DNA from: CAYVKM01 sp964452045
GTDB taxonomy: Bacteria; Calditrichota; Calditrichia; RBG-13-44-9
Direction of reading: 5' to 3'
DNA length: 64,000 bases
NCBI GenBank assembly: GCA_964452045.1
Contig: CAYVKM010000003.1
Location: 1 to 64,000 of the forward strand
Part shown: one piece after another, positions 35,859 through 45,235 of the stretch
Layout of the letters: each line of letters begins with the position of its first letter
Position numbering within the stretch: the stretch's first letter is position 1
Made by a program: the position numbers and the translations under genes
Notes under the pieces: generated by a model
The model's database searches: none
What the model was told of the DNA's origin: nothing
What the model saw: the letters and a program-made list of their open reading frames with translations, nothing else

Positions 35859-37412
35859 CTAAGTAGCGTAATCAAATGCCCGGTATTCCCGGATAACCGT
35901 TACTTTGATTTGGCCGGGGAATTCTGAATTGTCCTGAATAGTATGGGCTATTTCTTTTGCTAATTCTTTAGCTTTATTATCATCTATCGAATCACAATCG
36001 ACAATTACCCGAACTTCCCGACCAGCCTGAATTGCATGGACACTTTTTACCCCGGACAATTTTTTGGCAATTTCTTCCAGATTATACATCCGCTTGATGA
36101 AACTTTCTAGGGATTCTCTTCGTGCACCAGGACGACTACCGGAAATGGTATCTGCGGCTGCCACCAGAATTGTATAAGGAGAGGTCGCTTCCTCCTCGTT
36201 GTGATGACATTCAATAGCGTTAATTACCACTGGATTCTCATTATACTTTTTTAGAAGCTCCGCTCCGGTTTTGGTGTGGGGCAAATCGGAATGCCGCTCG
36301 ATGGCTTTGCCAATGTCATGCAGCAGACCGGCACGTTTGGCAATTTTAGGATCAAGGTCTAATTCAGAGGCCATAATTCCCGCCAAATAAGAGACTTCCA
36401 GACAGTGTTTTAAAACATTCTGACCATAGGAAGTTAGGTATTTTAATTTACCCAGCATTTCAATAATTTCGTCAGGCAATCCATGGACACCTGCGTCCAG
36501 CATGGCCTGTTCACCAATGTCCCGGAATGATGCTTTTACTTCTTCCTCCGTTTTTTGAACAACTTCTTCGATTCGGGCGGGATGTATCCGTCCGTCAAGA
36601 ATAAGTTTCTCCATGGCAATTTTGGCAATCTCCCGGCGAAAGCTGTTATAGGATGATAGGATGACTATTTCGGGAGTGTCGTCAATAATCACATCTACAC
36701 CGGAAGCTAATTCGAAAGCCCTGATGTTCCGTCCCTCGCGACCGATAATCCGCCCCTTCATGTCATCATTGGGAAGGGTGACCACCGATACTGTTGCCTC
36801 TGCCGATTGTTCCGCCGCAGTCTGTTGGATGGCTGACACGACCACTTCTAGTGCTTTTCGTTTACCAATAAGTTTAGCTTCATCAATAAGTGCATTAACC
36901 AGTTTCATCCCCTCGGTTTCAGCCTCTTTTTCCATATCTTTTATTAGTAATTGCTTGGCTTCCTCGCGAGTAAGCCCTGAAATTTCTTCCAGTTTTTGTA
37001 CCTGTTCGGAAAGAAGTGTATTTAATTCCAGAGTCTTATCCTGGACGTATTTTTCTTTATCAGTTAGTTGCTTTTCTAATTTTAAAACATCTTTTTCTTT
37101 TTTTTCTATGATTTCGGCTTTTCGGTCAATCTCCAGCTCTTTTTGGTCTAAAAGATTCTCCTGCTTTTGGAGGTTTTCTTTTTTACTCTCAATTTCTTTT
37201 TCGAGTTTTTGTTTATTTTCAAATAACTCTTCCTGAACTTCAATTAGCTTTTCTTTTTTGAGAGACTCTGCCTCCGATTTTGCATCTTCAAGAATGTTTT
37301 TAGCTTCTTCACGGGCTGAAATTAATTTACTACCAGCTGTTATTTTGAGAAAAATCCACAGACTGACCGAGCCGACTACCAGGCCAATAAGGCCGCTGAT
37401 GATCCAAATCAT
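35859..37412 (-). CDS. rny: Ribonuclease Y
   Basis: 517 residues, the standard size. It initiates mRNA decay by endonucleolytic cleavage at the inner membrane. An N-terminal membrane helix (residues 1-25, IWIISGLIGLVVGSVSLWIF) is followed by a long charged coiled coil to about residue 200. A KH domain (GRIIGREGRNIRAFE) and an HD domain (LLHDIGKAIERHSDL) supply RNA binding and catalysis. It lies downstream of zapA and the 6S RNA candidate and upstream of the YmdB-type gene. Confidence 0.97.
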   Translation of the reverse strand: MIWIISGLIGLVVGSVSLWIFLKITAGSKLISAREEAKNILEDAKSEAESLKKEKLIEVQEELFENKQKLEKEIESKKENLQKQENLLDQKELEIDRKAEIIEKKEKDVLKLEKQLTDKEKYVQDKTLELNTLLSEQVQKLEEISGLTREEAKQLLIKDMEKEAETEGMKLVNALIDEAKLIGKRKALEVVVSAIQQTAAEQSAEATVSVVTLPNDDMKGRIIGREGRNIRAFELASGVDVIIDDTPEIVILSSYNSFRREIAKIAMEKLILDGRIHPARIEEVVQKTEEEVKASFRDIGEQAMLDAGVHGLPDEIIEMLGKLKYLTSYGQNVLKHCLEVSYLAGIMASELDLDPKIAKRAGLLHDIGKAIERHSDLPHTKTGAELLKKYNENPVVINAIECHHNEEEATSPYTILVAAADTISGSRPGARRESLESFIKRMYNLEEIAKKLSGVKSVHAIQAGREVRVIVDCDSIDDNKAKELAKEIAHTIQDNSEFPGQIKVTVIREYRAFDYAT

Positions 37413-37500
37413 ACTTTCTTTCCTCCGTCGCTTTCATCGTGGCAGTCACTCTGTTTGCTCATGTTAAATATTTCATTGTCTTTTAATTAATATAAAATCC

Positions 37501-37667
37501 CTGAACCATTTGGGCGAATTTGGAAAAGAACCGGTTCAAACACGGTGGGTGCCCGCCTAAACGGTTCACGCTTCCTCCTCGAAGGAGGCTTGCATTAGAC
37601 GCCCAGAGTCAAGCTCCCTTTTTCATAGTGTTGGTTCTTCCCAAATTACGACCCAACCTGATCCAGG
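37501..37667 (-). ncRNA. ssrS: 6S RNA (ssrS) candidate
   Basis: On the - strand the roughly 165-nt stretch folds into one long interrupted hairpin, as 6S RNA does. The outer arm CTGGATCA pairs with TGGTTCAG (with G-U pairs), TTGGG pairs with CCCAA, and AATTTGG with CCAAATT. An open central bubble follows, then a terminal stem CCTCCT/AGGAGG capped by TCG. 6S RNA mimics an open promoter and holds the sigma-70 polymerase. Position supports this: it begins right after zapA, the classic zapA-ssrS neighbour, and precedes rny. Exact ends are inferred. Confidence 0.75.
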
Positions 37668-37669
37668 GA

Positions 37670-37975
37670 CTATTTTAAAAAATCTGAAAACTGATTCAGA
37701 TAGTTGTCTAAATTCTCCGTTATTTCTTCGCTCGTCGATTCTATTTCTTTTACTAAATTTTCATATTTCTGTTTCAAACGAAAAAGTTCATCACCAAGAT
37801 TTATGGCAGTTAAAACGGCGATCTTTAGCTGGGATTTCACCGGAAGTCCTTCGCCCAATCGCTTCATTTTCTGATCGATATAGGTTGCCAATTCCTGAAT
37901 ATACTGAGGATCCGCATCGGATTTCAGTGCGTACTCAGCTCCCATAATATTTACTTTTATTGAGTTCTTTTCCAT
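37670..37975 (-). CDS. zapA: Cell division protein ZapA
   Basis: 101 residues. ZapA bundles FtsZ protofilaments at the division ring. The N-terminal domain reads IKVNIMGAEYALKSDADPQ and then QELATYIDQKMKRL, as in the family. The C-terminal half is a coiled coil (KLKQKYENLVKEIES-like heptads) used for tetramer formation. It sits just upstream of the 6S RNA candidate and 39 bp after a small coiled-coil gene. Confidence 0.93.
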   Translation of the reverse strand: MEKNSIKVNIMGAEYALKSDADPQYIQELATYIDQKMKRLGEGLPVKSQLKIAVLTAINLGDELFRLKQKYENLVKEIESTSEEITENLDNYLNQFSDFLK

Positions 37976-38014
37976 CTGACACTGTTCAATAGTTATGTTT
38001 TCATTATGAAAATG

Positions 38015-38311
38015 TTAAAGATGTATTTGATCTAACTTAACTGCAAGGCGATCTATTTTTGTTTTAATGGTCTTTTCCTTCTCCTTTAAAGTTTTATTTT
38101 CCTTTTTTAATTGTTTAATCTCCTCTTCCAGCTCCGAAGTTTTCGATTCAACTGAATAGTTCTTCAACTTATCTTCCAAATCCTTAATTCTTTTCTGCAA
38201 CTCCAAATTCTGCTCGGAAAACTTTTTCAGTAATGCCAGGGTACGCTGTATTCGTGCAAGTAAACTTTTGAAATTGGTCAGGACAATTTTAATTTCCGGA
38301 TCCACAATCAT
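38015..38311 (-). CDS. Small coiled-coil protein, possibly division-related
   Basis: 98 residues, almost entirely charged heptads from about residue 12 (LLALLKKFSEQNLELQKRIKDL type pattern, then ELEEEIKQLKKENKTLKEKE). It overlaps the end of pheT by four bases and precedes zapA. Small coiled-coil proteins between pheT and zapA are common in FCB genomes and are often called ZapB-like, but coiled-coil composition alone does not prove homology. Confidence 0.7.
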   Translation of the reverse strand: MIVDPEIKIVLTNFKSLLARIQRTLALLKKFSEQNLELQKRIKDLEDKLKNYSVESKTSELEEEIKQLKKENKTLKEKEKTIKTKIDRLAVKLDQIHL

Positions 38312-40683
38312 GTCCTTAATTTTGCTTCAAATTTCTTTTCCAGCGACTTCAAAATTTTATTCAATAATTGTGTCACTTCTTCTTCAGTTAATGTTCGTGC
38401 CCCGGACTGAAATGTTAATCGAAATCCTACACTTTTCTTGTTTGCTTCAATCTGGGTGCCCGAGTAAATGTCAAACAACTCCAGCTTTTTCAGCAAACTT
38501 CCACCCTCACTATAGATGAGTTTGGCGATGCTTCCGGATTCGATATCCTGATCCACAATTAAAGCCAAATCTCTTTCTACAGATGGAAAGCGTGGAATGG
38601 GGGTGTATTTTTTTTCTCTTCGAAGGTGCTTAAATAAACTCGTTACTGAGATCTCGGCGACAAAAGCCTCTTCCTCGATCTCAAAAAAAGAAGCAATTTT
38701 ATACTTTAATTTACCTAAAAATCCAAGCGTCTCATCTTTTGACTGCAAACCCAATCCATCGCCTTCCAGGGCAAAAGCAGAATAAGAAATAAATTGCCAG
38801 TTGTCAAGGGATATTTTGTGAGCAATTGCTTCAACAAGTCCTTTAATATCATAAAAATCATTATTTTGATGGTTGGAAAACCACATGTCAAATTCCCGTT
38901 TTCCGAGCAGACCGATTACCAATTTTGTGTCCTCAGAAGGAAGACTGTTTTCTTTTTGAGGGGGGATGAAAACACGATTTATTTCAAAAAGTTTGAGGTT
39001 TTTGATTTGCCTGTTCCGGTTATATTGCAATGTCATTGCCATACTTGGGATAAGAGAATTTCGAAGCCCATCCATATCCTTTGATATCGGATTAAGAACC
39101 GGATAAATTTTTTCACCGGTGAGTTTTTCCCAGACTTGCGAATTAATCATGCTACCGGTGATAATTTCCTGCAAACCAAATCCGGTTAGAATATCTTTTA
39201 AATTGTCAATAAAAATATCCAGTTCATTGAAATGAATATCATAATCGATCTTGACCTTGTCACTCGCCTCGATATTGTCCAAACCGTATAATCGGGCAAC
39301 TTCTTCGGCCAGGTCAGTGGATGTGGAAAGATCCGGTCTGAAAGTGGGAACAAGTACCGTGTCGTTTTCAACCTTAAGCTCGATGCTTTCTAATATCTTT
39401 TTTACTTGAGTACGTGAAAAACGCGTTCCAAGTAGATTATTTATTTTTGTTAATTCCAGAGGAATTTTACGCGGATGAATTTTAGTGGGATAAGCATCAA
39501 CCACACCACCATAAATCTGTCCTCCTGCTACCTCCCGGATAAGTTGAGCAGCCCGGTCCAGTGCATAGATATTCCCATTAGGATCAGCTCCTCTTTCAAA
39601 TCGCTGGGAAGCCTCGGTTGAAAGTCCCAGATAACGTGCGCTAATCTGAATTGACTCCGGTCGGAAATAGGCGCTTTCCAGTAATATATTTTTAGTTCCC
39701 AAATTTACTTCCGAATTCTGTCCCCCCATTATCCCGCCAATTGCCACCGGTTTTTTAGCATCACAGATAAGGATCGTCCTTTGATTTAGAGTTCTTTCCA
39801 GATCATCCAGGGTGGTAAATTTTTCTCCTTTACCGGATTCTCTGACAATTATTTTATTCCCTTCAATAAGATCCAGGTCAAAAGCGTGTAAAGGATGCCC
39901 GGTTTCCATGAGTACATAATTGGTGACATCCACAATGTTATTGATAGACCTCAACCCCACTGATTCCAATCGTTCTACTAACCATCGGGGAGAATCTCCC
40001 ACGGTAACATTTTTCAGCACCCGGGCAGAATAACGGGGGCACCCTTTCGGTGTGTCGATTTGAATCTTAATTTGAGAAGATGCCGATGCTTTTTCTTCCA
40101 TCAGTTGGATTTTTGGTTTGCGAAGTTTTTGCTGGGTTAAAGTGGCTACTTCCCGGGCAATACCGATATGACTTAAACAGTCCGGTCTGTTGGGTGTCAC
40201 GGCCAAATCAAAAATATAATCAGATTTAAATTGTAAGGCTTTATGCAGGGGCTCCCCAATTTTTAATGATCCGTCCAATACCCAGATACCTTCGGACTTG
40301 TCCGATAATCCCAGTTCGGCTTCAGAGCAGATCATGCCTTCCGAATAAATTTCTCTGATTTTGGTTTTTTTAATTTTTAAGCCGTTTGGAAGTTCAGCAC
40401 CAATCAGTGCAACTGGAACTGTTTGTTTTTTAGCAACATTTGGTGCACCGCAAATAATAGCGTACTGTTTTTTGCCCGTATCCACTTCACAGATTTTAAG
40501 TTTATCCGCATTTGGGTGATCTGCCACCGATAATACCCGACCAACCAAAACTCCAGGATAATCCAGCGTCTTTTCAATAATTTCTTCAACTTCCAAACCG
40601 GATAGCGATAACTGGTTTGCTAACTCCCGAGGTTTAACTTTCATAACTACATAATCCTGCAGCCAGTTATATGAAATCTTCAT
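38308..40683 (-). CDS. pheT: Phenylalanyl-tRNA synthetase beta subunit
   Basis: 791 residues. With PheS it charges tRNA-Phe in an alpha2beta2 complex. Domain order is as expected: N-terminal MKISYNWLQDYV, an EMAP/OB tRNA-binding domain (GVLVGRVLSVADHPNADKL), the B3/B4 editing domain, the B5 domain, the inactive synthetase core, and a ferredoxin-like anticodon-binding domain at the end (PRFPSVERDLALIVD). It follows pheS by 28 bp. Confidence 0.97.
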   Translation of the reverse strand: MKISYNWLQDYVVMKVKPRELANQLSLSGLEVEEIIEKTLDYPGVLVGRVLSVADHPNADKLKICEVDTGKKQYAIICGAPNVAKKQTVPVALIGAELPNGLKIKKTKIREIYSEGMICSEAELGLSDKSEGIWVLDGSLKIGEPLHKALQFKSDYIFDLAVTPNRPDCLSHIGIAREVATLTQQKLRKPKIQLMEEKASASSQIKIQIDTPKGCPRYSARVLKNVTVGDSPRWLVERLESVGLRSINNIVDVTNYVLMETGHPLHAFDLDLIEGNKIIVRESGKGEKFTTLDDLERTLNQRTILICDAKKPVAIGGIMGGQNSEVNLGTKNILLESAYFRPESIQISARYLGLSTEASQRFERGADPNGNIYALDRAAQLIREVAGGQIYGGVVDAYPTKIHPRKIPLELTKINNLLGTRFSRTQVKKILESIELKVENDTVLVPTFRPDLSTSTDLAEEVARLYGLDNIEASDKVKIDYDIHFNELDIFIDNLKDILTGFGLQEIITGSMINSQVWEKLTGEKIYPVLNPISKDMDGLRNSLIPSMAMTLQYNRNRQIKNLKLFEINRVFIPPQKENSLPSEDTKLVIGLLGKREFDMWFSNHQNNDFYDIKGLVEAIAHKISLDNWQFISYSAFALEGDGLGLQSKDETLGFLGKLKYKIASFFEIEEEAFVAEISVTSLFKHLRREKKYTPIPRFPSVERDLALIVDQDIESGSIAKLIYSEGGSLLKKLELFDIYSGTQIEANKKSVGFRLTFQSGARTLTEEEVTQLLNKILKSLEKKFEAKLRT

Positions 40684-40711
40684 TTACTTGCCTTTATCCT
40701 TGATAGTTTTT

Positions 40712-41716
40712 CTAAAATTGTTCCAGAAAACGGAGGTCATTCTCAAAAAAGAGGCGGATATCATCAATGTCATACTTCAGCATGGCAATTCGATCGACAC
40801 CCATACCGAAGGCATAACCGGTGTAAATCTCCGGATCGTATCCCACCGCTTTAAAAACATTGGGATGGACCATGCCAGCCCCCGAAATCTCCACCCATCC
40901 GGTATATTTACAAACTTTACAACCCTTCCCTCTGCAGAATGGACAGTTAAAATCATATTCCATACTGGGTTCGGTAAAGGGGAAGAAGCTTGGGCGAAAA
41001 CGGACATGAATTTCTTTACCAAACATATATTTGGCGAATTCCTGAATCACGGCTTTTAAATCCCCAAAGTTGATTCCCTTATCAACGAACAAGCCTTCCA
41101 CCTGATGGAAGAAAGGGGAATGGCTGGCATCGGGTGTATCCCGCCGGTAAACCCGGCCGGGAGCAATAATCCTTACCGGAGGGGGCTGTTTCATCATGGT
41201 GCGAATCTGTACCGGAGAGGTATGAGTCCGGAGCAAAATGTCCTGGCTGATAAAGAGTGTATCCTGCATATCCCGGGCGGGATGATTTTCGGGAAAATTG
41301 AGGGCACCAAAATTATAAAAATCGGTTTCGACCTCCGGACCATCTGCGATGCTGAATCCCAGATTTAAAAAAAATCTTTTCATCTCATTAAGCACCTGGG
41401 TGAGGGGGTGTTTTCTGCCGATAAACGGCATTCGTCCAGGTAAGGTAGTGTCTAATTTCTTGCTGGTTTTCTTCTGCTCAAATTTCGATTTTGCTTCCTG
41501 CAGCTTTTCTTCAATCAGGTTCCGGATTTCATTAATCTCTTTTCCCAGTTTGGGTCGCTCCGTAGGGTCTGCATTTTTGAGTGACTGATACAGATTCTGG
41601 ATCTGTCCCTTCTTTCCCAGGTAAGAGACACGTAGTGTTTCGAATTCCTTAAAATTGTTAACTTTTTGAATAGCCGATAGAAATGAGGTTTTGATTTGTT
41701 GAATCTTCTTTTCCAT
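40712..41716 (-). CDS. pheS: Phenylalanyl-tRNA synthetase alpha subunit
   Basis: 334 residues. A coiled-coil arm (residues 1-85) precedes the class II catalytic core. GRVYRRDTPDASHSPFFHQ is motif 2 with the conserved Arg, and YAFGMGVDRIAMLKY is motif 3. The insertion CPFCRGKGCKVCKYTGW contains paired Cys residues as in many bacterial PheS. It starts about 105 bp after the terminator that closes the rplT operon, so it probably has its own promoter. Confidence 0.97.
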   Translation of the reverse strand: MEKKIQQIKTSFLSAIQKVNNFKEFETLRVSYLGKKGQIQNLYQSLKNADPTERPKLGKEINEIRNLIEEKLQEAKSKFEQKKTSKKLDTTLPGRMPFIGRKHPLTQVLNEMKRFFLNLGFSIADGPEVETDFYNFGALNFPENHPARDMQDTLFISQDILLRTHTSPVQIRTMMKQPPPVRIIAPGRVYRRDTPDASHSPFFHQVEGLFVDKGINFGDLKAVIQEFAKYMFGKEIHVRFRPSFFPFTEPSMEYDFNCPFCRGKGCKVCKYTGWVEISGAGMVHPNVFKAVGYDPEIYTGYAFGMGVDRIAMLKYDIDDIRLFFENDLRFLEQF

Positions 41717-41820
41717 TTCAGCCTTTGTTATAAAATGACGGTAAAGCTATTTTTAAAGCGTTTTTCAGATTTTGCTTTCTCTTTTGCATGTCTGATAAAT
41801 TAAGAACTTATACAAATCAA

Positions 41821-41853
41821 GAAAAAAAAAGGAATTGAAAAAATTCCAATTCC
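41821..41853 (-). terminator. Rho-independent terminator after rplT
   Basis: On the - strand GGAATTG (41853-41847) and CAATTCC (41837-41831) pair perfectly around a T-rich loop, followed at once by nine T. It closes the thrS-infC-rpmI-rplT operon. Confidence 0.88.
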
Positions 41854-41882
41854 TGTAATTTTTCAAGAAAAGAACAGTCTCA

Positions 41883-42230
41883 TCATGCACTTACTTGCTG
41901 GACAAGTTCTTTGAATGCATTGGGTTCATGCATCGCCAGATGCGCAAGTGACTTTCGGTCCAGGTCTATACTTTTCTCTTTCAGACCATTAATCAGTTTC
42001 GAATAAGAAGTACCATTCAACCGGCAGGCGGCATTGATCCGAACAATCCACAGCGCCCGAAAATGTCTTTTCTTCTGTCGTCTGTCCCGGTAGGCATATT
42101 GTAACCCTTTTTCGACCTGGTCTTTAGCAGTTTTATATAATTTCCCCCGGGAAAGTCGATATCCTTTGGCCATCTTGAGTATTTTTTTATGCCGGCCTTT
42201 GGCCGCCACATTATTTGTTGCTCTTGGCAT
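41883..42230 (-). CDS. rplT: 50S ribosomal protein L20
   Basis: 115 residues, the standard length. L20 nucleates 23S rRNA folding early in assembly. It has the basic N-terminus PRATNNVAAKGRHKKILKMA, then AYRDRRQKKRHFRALWIVRI and NGTSYSKLINGL. It follows rpmI by 19 bp in the canonical infC-rpmI-rplT order and is closed by a strong terminator. In E. coli L20 represses this operon; no such operator could be judged here. Confidence 0.98.
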   Translation of the reverse strand: MPRATNNVAAKGRHKKILKMAKGYRLSRGKLYKTAKDQVEKGLQYAYRDRRQKKRHFRALWIVRINAACRLNGTSYSKLINGLKEKSIDLDRKSLAHLAMHEPNAFKELVQQVSA

Positions 42231-42249
42231 TGTATCCTCCGATATTTTC

Positions 42250-42444
42250 TTATTCTAAAATCATCTTATGTGCACGGGCCTCATCCACCGGATGTAAATA
42301 AGCCGGTTTTCTCAGGTTCCTTTTGCGCTTCTGACTTTTACTGGTCAAAATGTGGCTCTTATATGCCCGGCGGGATTTTATTTTTCCTGAGGCCGTGACT
42401 TTAAATCGTTTTTTTGCTCCACGGCAAGATTTCATTTTTGGCAT
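42250..42444 (-). CDS. rpmI: 50S ribosomal protein L35
   Basis: 64 residues. The family start PKMKSCRGAKKRFKVTASGK and the RRAYKSHILTSKSQKRKR core are clear. It sits between infC (31 bp upstream) and rplT (19 bp downstream), the conserved order. Confidence 0.97.
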   Translation of the reverse strand: MPKMKSCRGAKKRFKVTASGKIKSRRAYKSHILTSKSQKRKRNLRKPAYLHPVDEARAHKMILE

Positions 42445-42475
42445 TGGTTATTCCCTTCTATAGATTTTTGTAATT

Positions 42476-42991
42476 CTAATTTTTGGCTGCAAGTACCATG
42501 ATCATTCGGCGTCCTTCCATTTTCGGCTCGCTCTCAATCTTTGCCACATCGTCCAACATTTCCTGAACCCGTTCCAGAAGTTCCCGTCCGAAATCCTGGT
42601 AAGCCATTTCCCGGCCACGGAACAGCATCGTTACTTTTACCTTGTTTTTTTGTTCCAGAAATTTTCTGGCATGTTTAATTTTTGTTTCTAGGTCGTGATC
42701 ATCTGTTCTGGGACGGAGCCGAATTTCTTTCACCGTGATGGTGTGTTGTTTCTTTTTACTTATTTTTTCCTTTTTACTTTGTTCATACTTGTATTTACCG
42801 TAATCCATTATTCGGCAAACAGGGGGTTTAGAATTTGGTGCCACTTCAACCAAATCTAAACCGTAACCTTCGGCTTTTTTTAATGCTTCTTCTGTAGAGA
42901 CAACTCCAATTTGCTCGCCATCCGGAGCAATTAACCGAACACTTTGTACTCTGATTTGCTCATTGATCCGAACATCTGTCTCTTTACTAAT
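42476..42991 (-). CDS. infC: Translation initiation factor IF-3 with AUU start codon
   Basis: 171 residues when started at ATT (42991-42989). The first conventional start (GTG at 42853) would remove the N-terminal domain. From the ATT the protein reads through KETDVRINEQIRVQSVRLI and GEQIGVVSTEEALKKA, the normal IF-3 N-domain. AGGAGG lies five bases upstream of the ATT. In E. coli infC also starts with AUU and IF-3 represses its own translation by rejecting it; the same control is likely here. The C-domain (HTITVKEIRLRPRTDDHDL) is complete. It follows thrS by 18 bp. Confidence 0.94.
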   Translation of the reverse strand: MSKETDVRINEQIRVQSVRLIAPDGEQIGVVSTEEALKKAEGYGLDLVEVAPNSKPPVCRIMDYGKYKYEQSKKEKISKKKQHTITVKEIRLRPRTDDHDLETKIKHARKFLEQKNKVKVTMLFRGREMAYQDFGRELLERVQEMLDDVAKIESEPKMEGRRMIMVLAAKN

Positions 42992-43009
42992 AAATGCCTC
43001 CTGATATTT

Positions 43010-44935
43010 TTAATTTTTACTTTTAATTTGATCGTTCAGTTGTTTCAAAAAATCATCAATTCCTGATTTACCCAGGTCGCCTTTTCCCTTTTGCCGCACT
43101 GAAATCAATTTCGTTTCTTCTTCCCGGTCACCAAGAATTACCATATAAGGGACTTTGTGTACTTCCGCTTCCCGGATTTTATAGCCTACCTTTTCGTTTC
43201 TCAAATCTAATTCAGCCCTGATTCCCTCTTTGCGTAAGGTGTCAAAAATCTTTTGGGCATAACCAAGATGTTTTTCAGAAATAGGGATCACCTGTACCTG
43301 TACCGGTGCCAGCCAAAGGGGAAATGCCCCGGCAAAATGTTCAATCATCACCCCAAAAAATCTTTCCACCGATCCCATAAGCGCTCGATGGATCATGATG
43401 CTTTGGTGCGCTTGGCCGTCCTCTCCGATAAATTCCACCTGGAATCGTTCCGGAAGATTAAAATCCACTTGTATGGTTGAGCATTGCCAGGATCTTCCCA
43501 AAGAATCTTTAATTTTAATATCAATTTTGGGTCCGTAAAAAACACCTTCTCCCGGATCAACTTCATAGGGAAGTCCGCTTTTATCCAGCGCAGCCTTTAG
43601 GGCTTCAGTGGCCTTATCCCAATTCTCTACCGTCCCGACAAACTTTTCCGGCCGGGTGGACAGAAAGATCTCATATTCTGCGAATCCGAAGGTGCGCAAA
43701 ATATATAATGTAAATTCAAGCACCCTGGAAATTTCTTCGTTCAGATTATCGGGAGTGCAGAAGATGTGTGCATCATCCTGGGTAAAACCACGCACCCTCA
43801 TGAGTCCATGCAAGACACCCGATCTTTCATAACGATAAACCGTACCGAGTTCAAACAACCGAATCGGTAAGTCGCGATAACTTCTGATATGCGATTTGTA
43901 AATGGTAAGATGAAACGGGCAGTTCATCGGTTTTAGCTGGTAATCTACCTCATCAATCGGCATGGGAGAATACATGTTTTCCCGGTAAAAACCGGTATGT
44001 CCGCTGGTTTGCCATAAATCTAACCGGGCGATATGTGGGGTGTAGACCAGTTCATAACCATTTTTATAATGTTCCTCGATGGTAAATTGCTCCATTATCC
44101 GGCGAATGCGTGCTCCCTTCGGATGCCACAGGATTAGCCCATTTCCAATCTCTTCATCAACGCTGTATAGATCCAGTTCCCGGCCCAGTTTTCGATGATC
44201 TCTCTTTTTTGCTTCTTCCAGTCGATGCAGATGTTCTTCCAGCATTTTCTTTTTAGGATAGGAAGTAGCATAGAGTCGTTGGAGCATTTTATTATGTTCA
44301 TCGCCCCGCCAGTATGCACCGGCTACACTCAATAATTTGAAATTTTTACCAATACGACCGGTAGAGGGCAGATGCGGTCCCCGGCACAAGTCGGTAAAAT
44401 CTCCCTGGGAATAGGTCGAGATGTTCTCATATAAATCAGCGATTAGTTCAAGCTTTAAATCCTCATGTTGCTTTTTGAAGAAATCGACTGCCTCTTTCCG
44501 ATCCAGTTCTCTGCGGACGATTGGGAAGTCCTTGTCCACAAGTTCATCCATCTCGGCTTCTATCTTTTCAAAATCTTCCGGTGAAAGGGGCCGATCGAGA
44601 TCTATATCATAATAAAATCCATCTTCAATGGCCGGGCCAATTCCGAATTTAGTTTCGGGAAAAAGATGCTTCACTGCATGGGCCATCAGGTGAGCCGAAC
44701 TGTGCCAGAAAACTTCCCGACCTTCTTTATCGTCAAAAGTGAGAATCCGTATCTCCGCATCTTCGTTAATGGACTCTGGCAAACTTTTTACCTGACCATT
44801 AACTTTAATCCCGGTAGCTTCCTTGGCCAGCCGGGAACTGATCTCCTGAACCAGTTCGAGGCCGGTAATACCCCGCGGATATTCCTTCACTTGGCCATCG
44901 GGGAATTTTATGTGAATTTTCTTCTTCATTCTCAT
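43010..44935 (-). CDS. thrS: Threonyl-tRNA synthetase
   Basis: 641 residues, standard length. Order of domains: TGS (residues 5-65), the editing domain with HSSAHLMAHAVKHLFP (the HxxxH metal-binding motif of the second domain), the class II core (MNCPFHLTIYKSHIRSYRDL with the zinc-binding Cys, RVRGFTQDDAHIF) and the C-terminal anticodon-binding domain. ATG at 44935 and ATG at 44929 are both possible starts. It is first in thrS-infC-rpmI-rplT. I saw no T-box leader; the upstream DNA holds a tRNA terminator. Confidence 0.97.
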   Translation of the reverse strand: MRMKKKIHIKFPDGQVKEYPRGITGLELVQEISSRLAKEATGIKVNGQVKSLPESINEDAEIRILTFDDKEGREVFWHSSAHLMAHAVKHLFPETKFGIGPAIEDGFYYDIDLDRPLSPEDFEKIEAEMDELVDKDFPIVRRELDRKEAVDFFKKQHEDLKLELIADLYENISTYSQGDFTDLCRGPHLPSTGRIGKNFKLLSVAGAYWRGDEHNKMLQRLYATSYPKKKMLEEHLHRLEEAKKRDHRKLGRELDLYSVDEEIGNGLILWHPKGARIRRIMEQFTIEEHYKNGYELVYTPHIARLDLWQTSGHTGFYRENMYSPMPIDEVDYQLKPMNCPFHLTIYKSHIRSYRDLPIRLFELGTVYRYERSGVLHGLMRVRGFTQDDAHIFCTPDNLNEEISRVLEFTLYILRTFGFAEYEIFLSTRPEKFVGTVENWDKATEALKAALDKSGLPYEVDPGEGVFYGPKIDIKIKDSLGRSWQCSTIQVDFNLPERFQVEFIGEDGQAHQSIMIHRALMGSVERFFGVMIEHFAGAFPLWLAPVQVQVIPISEKHLGYAQKIFDTLRKEGIRAELDLRNEKVGYKIREAEVHKVPYMVILGDREEETKLISVRQKGKGDLGKSGIDDFLKQLNDQIKSKN

Positions 44936-44953
44936 TAGACAAAATTAAAACAT

Positions 44954-44983
44954 TAAGAAAGCCACGAACCATGGATTCGTGGC
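44954..44983 (-). terminator. Terminator after tRNA-Val
   Basis: Read on the - strand, GCCACGAA (44983-44976) pairs with TTCGTGGC (44968-44961), followed by TTTCTTA and further T-rich sequence. It separates tRNA-Val from thrS. Confidence 0.7.
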
Positions 44984-44992
44984 CGAATTTCG

Positions 44993-45066
<74 letters not shown>

Positions 45067-45090
45067 AAACCACGCAAAAAGTGGCAAAAA

Positions 45091-45118
45091 ATTTAACGCC
45101 TGACCTAAAGAAATGCAA
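45091..45118 (-). promoter_or_regulatory. Sigma-70-type promoter for tRNA-Val
   Basis: On the - strand TTGCAT (45118-45113) and TTAAAT (45096-45091) are separated by 16 bases. The predicted start lies about 18 bases before the mature tRNA. Confidence 0.45.
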
Positions 45119-45235
45119 GGGGAAATTAAAAGTTAAATTTGGTTTAAATAATATTTTAGAGTTCTAATTATATCACATCAATTTCCTTTTTCCTGCCAGA
45201 GAAAAATTTTGCGGTATTCTTCATTCATTCTGCTG

